Source: Neocallimastix lanati (nom. inval.) (Eukaryota; Neocallimastigomycota; Neocallimastigomycetes; Neocallimastigales; Neocallimastigaceae). Taken from it: 64,000 bases of DNA. The translations under genes were made by a program, and so were the position numbers. The notes beneath the pieces are model-generated. The model saw only the letters and a list, made by a program, of their open reading frames with translations, did no database searches and was not told the origin of the DNA. The DNA lies in contig JACVTC010000018.1 of the NCBI GenBank assembly GCA_016946835.1, positions 100,001-164,000 on the forward strand, given 5' to 3'. This document shows, one piece after another, positions 56,060-64,000 of the stretch. Positions within the stretch are counted from its first letter, which is position 1. Each line of letters opens with the position of its first letter.

Positions 56060-56500
56060 GGATGATAAAAATAAAGAAAAATTAAAGGAAAAAGAAAAAG
56101 AAAAAAAAAAAGATGATGATGAAAATGAAGATATAGAGAATGAAAATAAAGATAATTATGATAAGAAAAATAAAAGAGAAAAAAAAAAAAAAAAAAAAAA
56201 AAGTGAATACGAAATAGAGGATAAGAAAACAAGAAAAAAAAAAAAGAATTAAATTGAAATGAATATTTATGCCAATAATGCAAGATTGAAAATTATTATA
56301 TATTAGGAGAAAGAGAAGAACCTTTCAAACAATAGTTAGAATTATAGTAGCCCCTGAAGCCTTCAATGTAAATGATATTTCTAATTTGAGAACATTTATT
56401 CAATTAGAAAAGAATCATTTAAAATACATTCCTGATATTTTTCTGAATAGAGAAAATTTGACTAATATTATTCATTTATTATTAAAAACATTAGAATAAT
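56060..56500 (+). pseudogene. Lys/Glu/Asp-rich remnant and short unknown frame
   Basis: From 56060 a plus-strand frame encodes only charged residues (KDDKNKEKLKEKEKEKK, then DDDENEDIENENKD) and ends in poly-Lys. Further on, about 56305-56500, another frame reads RTFQTIVRIIVAPEAFNVND, then ISNLRTFIQLEKN and ends at a TAA. Their relation is unclear: two exons of one degraded gene, or unrelated. No family is recognised. Confidence 0.3.
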
Positions 56501-56635
56501 GTTTTTAATAATAATTGATCCAGATTTTTCAAAAAAAATTTAAAAAGATTTATCTTGATTTAATAAAAGATTTATTGGGTACTTATCAATTTGTGAGGGA
56601 TTCTAAAATAAAACAATTAATGATAATTAAAACGT

Positions 56636-56740
56636 GTATTTAATATATTAAAATATGTATGATCCATCAAATGTATTTTGTATGTATAAATAGCATTAAA
56701 TTATGTATTCTTAAAAAATAAGCCTTTTACGTTTTAATTA
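56636..56740 (-). repeat. Inverted copia-type LTR fragment
   Basis: About 100 bp that is the reverse complement of 57037-57130 (for example ATGATCCATCAAATGTATTT against AAATACATTTGATGGAT). It belongs to the diverged LTR family of 57.04-57.33 kb. Confidence 0.6.
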
Positions 56741-57036
56741 TTATTGAAATTGAATGAATGTTTAATGAAATATCTGGAGAATATAGTCAATTTAAATCCT
56801 AATCCATAGATAAATGAAGTTCGGTGTATAGGAATTTTTTCTGAATTTATTTATACACTTTATTTTTTGAATATTACTTTTTTTTTTTTTTATTTCAAGT
56901 TACTATTTTAAAATATTATTATGCTCAAATTGGACAAATAATATTTATTATTTTTTTTTTATTAATTCCGTGGTTTTTTGTAGTATATGATAAAAATCTC
57001 AATATTTGTTTATTTATTGACTTTATTTATTTGAAG

Positions 57037-57332
57037 CAAAAGGCTTATTTTTTTAAGAATACATAATTTAATGCTATTTATACATACAAAATACATTTGA
57101 TGGATTATCCATATTTCAATACATTAAATACATGTTTTCATATTAACTATATAAAAGAGGCTTATAAAAATAAAAAATTTTTAAAACTATATTCATAAAC
57201 TATATATTAATATAAAATATCCTTTTATATATATATTAAACTATTTAATATTTAAAATTATAAATAAAAGTTGTAATAAAATAAAAATATTAATTAAAAA
57301 AGTTAAATTTATAAACATATTAATTTTCTAAT
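57037..57332 (-). repeat. Diverged copia LTR remnant (solo or fragment)
   Basis: Similar in order and wording to the 363-bp copia LTR at 19772-20134: AAATACATG, ATATAAAAGAGGCTTATAAAAA, TTAAAACTATATTCATAAACTA, ACTATTTAATATTTAAAATT and a final TATTAATTTTCTAA. Substitutions and small indels are many. A shorter third copy lies at 57478-57620. Together they show old LTR insertions at this locus. Confidence 0.65.
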
Positions 57333-57477
57333 AATAATTAATAAAATATTCATGTAATTAATTAATAAATAAATAAATAAAAATATTAATTAAAAATGTT
57401 AATTAAATTTATAAACATATTAATTTTCTAATAATAATTAATAAAATATTCATGTAATTAATAAATTAATAAATAAA

Positions 57478-57620
57478 AAAATTTTTAGAACTATATTCAT
57501 AAACTATATAAACAATATATTAATATAATATATTCTATTTATTTATAATAAACTATTTAATATTTAAAATTATAAATAAAAATTGTAATAAAATAAAAAT
57601 ATTAATTAAAATGTTAATTA
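57478..57620 (-). repeat. Partial copia LTR remnant
   Basis: Repeats the second half of the neighbouring LTR remnant (ACTATATTCATAAACTATATAAACA onward, in two pieces), about 140 bp. Confidence 0.55.
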
Positions 57621-57622
57621 AA

Positions 57623-57654
<32 letters not shown>

Positions 57655-57695
57655 CTTAAAAATGTTTAATTTTATTTTATTTTCTGTTTAAAATT

Positions 57696-58053
57696 GGTCT
57701 CTGGATCGACCCCCACAAGTATCATATCTTCACGATTTTTCCCTTTGGGTTTTGCGTGAAAGGTTAGGGGTTAAACGATACTCAGGTAGGTATACTTTCT
57801 AAGTTTTCTATATTTCTAACACTATAAGAATCCCATTGCGTAAGCCTTGTCTGAGAGGATTTACAGTGTCCAGCTCCTCTGGGATGGCAAGGACGCCACC
57901 TATAGTTGGCTCTGCTTTCCCTCGAGGATCGCGTAGGGTACTTCTATATGGAGTTTCTTTGCTTATGGGGAGTTGAGAGCGTCGACGCCGTACTGGTATG
58001 GCAGTTAATCATACACCCATATTACTATATGGGGAAGACCAAAGTCTTCAGTC

Positions 58054-58089
<36 letters not shown>
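57696..58089 (+). mobile_element. SINE-like element B with perfect 14-bp target duplication and poly-A tail
   Basis: A 394-bp GC-richer insert. TTCTGTTTAAAATT occurs exactly at 57682-57695 and 58090-58103. It ends in a poly-A tail of about 30. The 5' part is structured (TCTTCACG pairs with CGTGAAAG; GTATC with GATAC) but is not a recognisable tRNA. The 3' part has TGGAG, CTTTGCTTATGGGG, TTGAGAGCG, GACG and CGTACTGGTAT, then CCCATATTACTATATGGGG, matching SINE C closely and SINE A in part. The duplicated segment at 61.65 kb lacks the insert and reads TTTGTTTAAAATTATTTTAG across the site. Confidence 0.82.
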
Positions 58090-58091
<2 letters not shown>

Positions 58092-59554
58092 CTGTTTAAA
58101 ATTATTTTAGTATATAATGTTGTAATATTTTTAGAAAAAAAAAGAAAAAAAAGAAAAAAAAAATTTTTTTTTTATTTTTAATATTTAAAAATTTATTAAA
58201 ACAAATTATTTTATTTTAATTAAGAGAAAAAAAAATAAAAAAAGGAAACCTTTTTTCTTTTTTTTTCTAAAAATTTTTTATCCTATAGATAAGTATTTTA
58301 ATAGTTAAAATTCTTTATATATAAAGTAAGTATCACATAATACATCTATAAATAATTAAAATTTGAAAATTTATTAATATTGATTAAATAATTATATTAT
58401 TTTAATTAAGGGACAAAAAGATGAACGTATTTTATGAAATAAATATCTTTATGTTGTATACCAATATCTTTCTGTTGTATACCACTTTTGATTTCAGCCA
58501 CCCGAGTGGGGGTTAATAGTAATCTTTTAAGTAATATCACACTTTAATGATGGATGTGCGTACTTAATTTGATAATACAAATAGAATATTTAAACCGTTT
58601 TATGGTATAATTAAGTTAAGATCTGTATATCATGAATAAATGTTTTTGATGGGTGTGCGTGCTTAAATTAATAATACAATAGAATATTTAAATCATTTTA
58701 TGGTATAATTAAGTTAAGATCTGTATATCATGATTTAATGTTTGATATTATATATATATTATTTTTTATTTTTTTTCTTCTTTCAATTTTTTTTTTCTTT
58801 TTTTTTTTCGTTACCCTATTATTTTTGATAAAGTAAGTATTATTATTAAAGTTTAAAAAAATTACTTAATAATAATATTTATTATAAAAATAACAGAATT
58901 TAAGAGTATTAAAAGAATCAATTTAATGAAATTTAAAATTGAAAAAAAAATGTAAAAATAAAAATGTATTTTTTTATATAGCAATATTCTAATAGTATGC
59001 TATTAAATAATTTTTTAAAAAAGTGATTAATACTCTTTTTCTATTATTGGATTATAAAGTTTTTTAAGAGTATTTAGTAGATAATTTCATTAATAATAAT
59101 TATCACAGTTTTTGGAATTAGTAATTTTTAAATGTTTTAGAGAATTTAAAAAAAAATTATAATGTTTCATTCAAATTCATGTGATAATTTAAGAAAAATG
59201 AAATATAATTTTAAAAAATATATAATATTAGAAAGTAATATTCATATTTTGAATATATAATGATAATAAAAAATATTTAAAAATATTTAAAAAAAAATAA
59301 TATTTAAAAGAGTAGGAATAATATTAGTGTTTTTAAAAAAAAAAAAACAGTAATAAATTTTTTTCTATTAAAATGAAATATTATTATAAAAATATATTAT
59401 ATTAAAAGGCAATATTCATTAAAAATCATTTTAATATTTTTGAATAGGTAATGATTAGAAGAATATAGAGTTTTTAAATTAATAAACAGTAATTAAATTT
59501 TTTTTTTTTTTATTTTTTTTTATTTTTTTAATTTTTATTTTTAAAATTATAAAA

Positions 59555-59603
59555 AGTTCTGATGTGAGAGAAATCGTATTCATCCATCTCTCCAATCAGA
59601 ACT
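59555..59603. repeat. Hairpin upstream of LINE RT remnant
   Basis: AGTTCTGATGTGAGAGA pairs with TCTCTCCAATCAGAACT (about 16 pairs, one bulge). The loop is AATCGTATTCATCCA. It lies about 300 bp upstream of readable LINE sequence, like the hairpin at 48478. Confidence 0.7.
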
Positions 59604-59859
59604 GGCAGATTGGATCGCTTGGTATTTTTATTCCGTAGGCTTATTATTTGTGCTTTGTTAAATATTGAAATTTTTTATTTAATATTTTTTTGTGTTTATG
59701 TTACTGAACCATAAAATATTTAAATATTTTGTTTTATATAGTAAAAAAAAAAAAAAATAAATTTTAATATTCCTTTTTTATTGCAATTTAAAGAATAAAT
59801 TAAAATTTTAATATTGAAATATGTTTTGATTTCATTTCTAAGCTCTATCTTACTTCTAA

Positions 59860-59946
59860 AGCTAGATCTTTATAGGTTATAACCCTAGAAGAATGTTTAA
59901 AGTCTTTACACCTTATTAAGAATTATAGGTCAGAGACGAAAATTTG

Positions 59947-59984
<38 letters not shown>

Positions 59985-60470
59985 TATTTACCTTGCATTT
60001 TTTTGGACGCTCTTAAAAAAGGGTAAAAACTCAGTTCCCATATATAAATATGTTAATGAAGATTCAGCACTTTGGTACTAGAAGTTTTAAGTGCAATAAA
60101 TTTATTTAAAAACTTTTATATACCTATCTTCCAAGGCTTGTGTAAGGGTTGATGTACAATTATCAGAATCATTTAGTATTAAGAAAAGAAATTCGTAAAG
60201 CTTGGAGTTCGTTCAAGGTTGTCCCCTCTCACCAATTTTTTTTTGAACTTGTTCATTAATGATATAAATAAAAAATAAATCTGAAAAAAACTAGAAACTA
60301 CTTAAAAGCTCAACTTCAAAAGTATCCTGAATTTAGCATTGGCTTCCGATGGGAACTTCACGCCAGATGTGGATATAAATTCAAAGCTGGTATTACCAAA
60401 GCTGCCAAAATGCTTGAAGAAAACTGTGCAAAAAGATGTCCTTGTTGTTATGGAAAAATAAAAATAAAAA
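59860..60470 (+). pseudogene. LINE reverse transcriptase and C-terminal fragment
   Basis: Broken pieces in LINE order: ITLEECLKSLHLIKNYR (about 59885), DIYLAF with DA and then NSVPIYK (RT motif A region, 59985-60045), LKTFIYLSSKACVRVDVQLS then ESFSIKK (about 60108-60185), then VQGCPLSPI (GVRQGCPLSP motif, about 60210-60240). A deletion removes the YADD region. From 60293 the frame reads YLKAQLQKYPEFSIGFRWEL, then FKAGITKAAKM and CAKRCPCC, the Cys-rich C-terminus of LINE ORF2. Frameshifts and stops make it dead. It shows that APE-type LINEs, the usual SINE helpers, have been active in this genome. Confidence 0.75.
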
Positions 60471-60533
60471 TAATAATAATCCTCAATTGGGGAACATTGA
60501 TTTTCTAAATGCTATCTTTTCTACGAATTTCGA

Positions 60534-60776
60534 ATGAAATATTTTAAGGATATTGAAGTTCTTTATGAAAAATATTTTATAATTTCTAAATATAATCCTA
60601 TATCAAATAGTAATGTAAACATTGTCATCACATATAAGAATCATATTGAATCAAGTACAGATTCTGATTCTGATAGTAGTAACGAAGTATATATTATTAA
60701 TAATGATAACAATAGGAATAATTTTGTTAATAATAATAGTATTAGTGATAGTGAAAATGGGAATATTAAATATTAG
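60534..60776 (+). CDS. Hypothetical Asn/Ser/Asp-rich ORF, 80 residues
   Basis: ATG-to-TAG frame directly after the LINE remnant: MKYFKDIEVLYEKYF followed by an Asn/Ser/Asp-rich disordered stretch (SSTDSDSDSSNEV). A similar Asn/Ser composition continues in another frame to about 60858, suggesting a frameshifted longer protein. No family is recognised; it may be the decayed end of the LINE or an unrelated remnant. Confidence 0.3.
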   Translation: MKYFKDIEVLYEKYFIISKYNPISNSNVNIVITYKNHIESSTDSDSDSSNEVYIINNDNNRNNFVNNNSISDSENGNIKY

Positions 60777-60924
60777 TGATAACTCAAATAATAGTATCGT
60801 TACTACTAATGTAGTGAATAGTTCAATTGGTGAAAATTGTATTAATTTTTTTTTTAAGTAATTTTCTGAATAATGAGTGTGTAAATATATATGACTTGGT
60901 ACCTATTAATATCACTTCCTTCTT

Positions 60925-61250
60925 GGTAGAAAAAATGCAGACGTTATCGATTTAAATTATAAAAAGAAAAGGGATGTATTGTTTAAAAACCAAATTATTA
61001 CTGGTGATTATTCAAAAACGCCATTCTTGATGCGATCTGCGGCTCTCTTTACAGAAATAAAACTTAGGGTTAGTAGTCGTCAAGGGTTACTATTCCCAAA
61101 GGATAAGCACAAACTAACCAAGAGCTTCAACGCTGAAAATGAAATAAGACAGGTTAGCAGGGCCAATGCCTCTGAAGGAGAAGACCATAATTTCTTTCAG
61201 ATAGTCCATTTAAATCCTAATCAATATGGAAATGAGGTTCGTGGCATCGG
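60925..61250 (+). pseudogene. Unknown repeated coding fragment
   Basis: A frame open from about 60930 reads KNADVIDLNYKKKRDVLFKN, then GDYSKTPFLMRSAALFTEIK, then SRANASEGEDHNFFQI and NPNQYGNEVRG. Codon variety is coding-like. The SRANASEGEDHNFFQI part recurs at 54520-54675, and the following NPNQ/NEVRG part recurs broken at about 56790-56830. It seems to be the end of an undescribed protein or element ORF adjacent to the duplicated segment. No domain is recognised. Confidence 0.4.
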
Positions 61251-63970
61251 AAATTTTTTTCTGAATTTATTTATACAGTTTATTTTTGAATATTACTTTT
61301 TTTTTTTATTTCATGCTACTATTTTAAAATATTATTATGTCCAAAATGGACAATTAAAATTTATTATTTTTTTCTTTTTCATTAATTCCATGGTTTTTTT
61401 GTAATATAAAAAAATATTCATGTAATTAATAAATAAACAAATAAAAATTAAAGTTCTTAATAATTGCAGCTAAAAAAAAAAAAAAAAAAAAAAAAATCTT
61501 AACTTTATAGAGTAAAAGAAGTAAAAGAAATTGATTTATAATTAAATAAAATTTTTTGTTCATATTTAAATATTAAATATAATATTTTATTAACTTTTTT
61601 TTTTTTAAAAAAAAAAAAAACTTAAAAATGTTTAATTTTAATTTTAATTTTATTTTATTTTATTTTGTTTAAAATTATTTTAGTATATTACGTTGTAATA
61701 TTTTTAGAAAAAAAAAAAAAAAAAATTATTTTAAAAATTTAAAAATTTATTAAAATAAAATTATTTTATTTTAATTATGAGAAAAAAAAAATATAAAAAG
61801 GAATCTTTTTTTTTTTTCAAAAAATTTTTATCATATGAATAAATATTTTTTTCTTAGAAATATTTATATATAAAGTTTTTTTTTCAAAAAATTTTTATCA
61901 TATGAATAAATATTTTTTTTGTAGAAATATTTATATATAAAGTAAGTATAACATTAATACATCTATAAATAATTAAAATATGAAAATTTATTAATAAAAA
62001 ATAAATAATTATTATTAATAAAGGAAAGATGATTAATATTTGTTATTTTTTATTGTTAATATTTTTCTGTAATAACCTTCTATTAGACTCTGGTGGCCCT
62101 GAGTCTGACCTTGAGTCGACACCCAGGGTCAGTGGGAGATAGGAATTATTTTTGATTGTGAATAGGCAATATCACACTTATGATGGATGTGCGTACTTAA
62201 TTTAATAATACAAATAGAATATTTAATCATTTTATGGTATAATTAAGTTAAGATCTGTATATCATCATTAATGTTTGATATTGTCAAAAATTTTAAAAAA
62301 ATCTTTTTGATTTTTTTTTTTTATGCATCTTTTTGATGTAAACAGTGCTAAGTATTATTATTAAAGTAAAAAAAAAAAATTACTTATATTAATAATATTT
62401 ATTATAAAAATATCAAAAAAAATTTTAGAGTATTAAAAGAATTAAAATTTATTAGCAACATAATGTAGATGTTGCACTAATCAAAACAGTAAATTTAGTA
62501 CACCTTTAGTAGGGAAAAGTATTTTGAAATATTTAGTGCACCATAATGCTGATGTCGCACTAATCAAAACAGTAAATTTAGTACACCTTTAGTATTTAGT
62601 GCAACATAATGCAACATAATGCTGATGTCGCACTAATCAAAACAGTAAATTTAGTACACCTTAGTAGGGAAAAGTATTGTGAAATATATAAAACAGTAAA
62701 TTTAGTACACCTTTAGTATCTAGTGCAACATAATGCAACATAATGCTGATGTTGCACTAATCAAAACAGTAAATTTAGTACACCTTTAGTATTTAGTGCA
62801 ATATAATGCAACATAATGCTGATGTCGCACTAATCAAAACAGTAAATTTAGTACACCTTTAGTAGGGAAAAGTATTGTGAAATATATAAAACAGTAAATT
62901 TAGTACACCTTTAGTATTTAGTGCAACATAATGCAACATAATGCAGATATTGCACTAATCAAAACAGTAAATTTAGTACACCTTTAGTAGCGAAAAGTAT
63001 TGTGAAATATTTAGCGCAACATGGAGCCGATGTTGCACCAATCAAAACAGTAAATTTAGTATACCTTAGTAGGGAAAAGTATTGTGAAATATATAAAACA
63101 GTAAATTTAGTACACCTTTAGTAGGGAAAAGTATTGTAAAATATATAAAACAGTAAATTTAGTACACCTTTATTAGGGAAAAGTATTGTGAAATATATAA
63201 AACAGTAAATTTAGTACACCTTTAGTATCTAGTGCAACATAATGCAATATAATGCAGATGTTGCACTAATCAAAACAGTAAGTTTAGTACACCTTTAGTA
63301 GGGAAAAGTATTGTGAAATATTTAGTGCAACATCAGCACCATGTTGCACTAATCAAAACAGTAAATTTAGTACACCTTAGTAGGGAAAAGTATTTTGAAA
63401 TATTTAGTGCATCATAATGCTGATGTCGCACTAATCAAAACAGTAAATTTAATACACCTTAGTAGGGAAAAGTATTTTGAAATATTTAGTGCATCATAAT
63501 GCTGATGTCGCACTAATCAAAACAGTAAATTTAGTACACCTTAGTAGGGAAAAGTATTTACTTAATAAAAAGTTTGTAATTGTATGCTTTTAAAAAGTAA
63601 TAAATACTCTTACTACTCTTATTGGATTATTAACCCCTAAAAGTATTTAGTAGATAATTTCATTAATAATAATTATCACAGTTCTGGAATTTAGTAATTT
63701 TTAAATGTTTTAGAGAATTTTAAAAAATTATAATGTTCCAGTAAAAATACATGTCATACAAATACATGTAATAATATAAGAAATAAAAATGAAATATATA
63801 TTATATTATAAAAATATTATTATATTAAAAAGTAATATTTTTAAAAAATAATATTTTTGAATATGTAATGGTTATAAAATATTTAAAAAATATTAAAATA
63901 AATGTTAAAAAAGAATATAGTATTTTTAAATAAATAAACAGTTATAATTTTTTTTTTTTTTTTTTTTTAA
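61205..63970 (+). repeat. Duplicated segment, copy 2
   Basis: Second copy of the 56.8-59.5 kb segment, with the same ordered blocks. It lacks SINE B and the LTR remnants, has one copy of the GATGGATGTGCG block (62183), a different GC-rich patch at 62085-62140 (CCCTGAGTCTGACC, CCCAGGGTCAG), and an inserted ankyrin-derived array (62451-63560). Confidence 0.8.
62451..63560 (+). repeat. Ankyrin-derived tandem array (non-coding satellite)
   Basis: About 15 partial or whole units built on AACAGTAAATTTAGTACACC, TTTAGTAGGGAAAAGTATTG and TGAAATATTTAGTGCAACAT, then GCTGATGTTGCACTAATC. The fullest unit (about 62980-63050) translates as TPLVGKSIVKYLAQHGADV, then APIK: the TPL, VKYL and HGADV of an ankyrin repeat, as in the gene at 3-1046. 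Units are about 83 nt or shorter and carry stops, so the array no longer codes. It interrupts the duplicated segment and is absent from copy 1. Confidence 0.8.
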
Positions 63971-64000
63971 AATAAATGATAAAGGAGATTTTTAGTCCTG

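Larger units (their letters stand above)
56800..59510 (+). repeat. Duplicated segment, copy 1
   Basis: Shares ordered similarity with 61205-63970: TTCTGAATTTATTTATAC (56845 against 61258), AAATATTATTATG, CTTAAAAATGTTTAATTTTA (57653 against 61620), GATGGATGTGCGTACTTAAT (58551 against 62183), GTTAAGATCTGTATATCAT, AGTAGATAATTTCATTAATA (59075 against 63651) and TTTTTAAATGTTTTAGAGAA. Copy 1 alone carries the LTR remnants and SINE B, and has the GATGGATGTGCG block twice in tandem (58551 and 58647). It lacks the ankyrin-derived array. Confidence 0.8.

Overview
The window looks like nuclear DNA of an anaerobic gut fungus (Neocallimastigomycota) or a very similar AT-extreme fungus. Supporting this: intergenic DNA that is almost pure A/T with long homopolymers and AT microsatellites; spliceosomal introns with GTAAGT-like donors; a TALE homeodomain gene with the WFINARRR helix; a chromodomain Ty3 element; and large ankyrin genes. 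No rRNA, no functional tRNA and no CRISPR array was seen. The taxon is inferred from composition and gene content, not proven.

Host genes are few and far apart: the 3' part of an ankyrin-repeat gene (3-1046), a three-exon F-box protein (8421-10343), a five-exon stand-alone tryptophan synthase beta chain of bacterial type (33811-36135), a four-exon TALE homeodomain gene containing a 6-nt exon (44135-42238, minus) and a 1059-residue ankyrin-like protein (50783-53962). A secreted-type Cys-repeat gene near 17.5-18.1 kb is broken by a frameshift. Exon structures were rebuilt by hand from splice sites and reading frame.

Most of the rest is a graveyard and nursery of mobile DNA. A MULE DNA transposon (about 12.03-15.79 kb) encloses a SINE-like insert. 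A Ty1/copia element (19772-31481, minus) with 363-bp LTRs and a tRNA-Lys(CUU) anticodon-arm primer site carries two in-frame stops. It is interrupted in its RNase H region by a young Ty3/chromovirus (20248-25417, minus) with 609-bp LTRs that I read as identical and a GTAAT target duplication. That chromovirus keeps gag, protease, integrase and chromodomain but has lost reverse transcriptase and RNase H in frame, so it should depend on help in trans. Its LTR holds tRNA-like A and B boxes. Degraded LINE pieces lie at 49.7-50.1 kb (endonuclease) and 59.9-60.5 kb (reverse transcriptase and C-terminal Cys motif).

The most interesting material is a set of three short, relatively GC-rich SINE-like elements at 41069-41525, 57696-58089 and about 12750-12970 (minus). 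Two have perfect target-site duplications (16 and 14 bp). They have different 5' parts but share a 3' core followed by a CCCATAT/ATATGGG palindrome, which suggests a SINE superfamily mobilised by the local LINEs. One sits in a duplicated segment (about 56.8-59.5 kb against 61.2-63.97 kb) whose other copy preserves the empty site. The other copy in turn carries a roughly 1.1-kb tandem array that appears to descend from an ankyrin-repeat coding unit.
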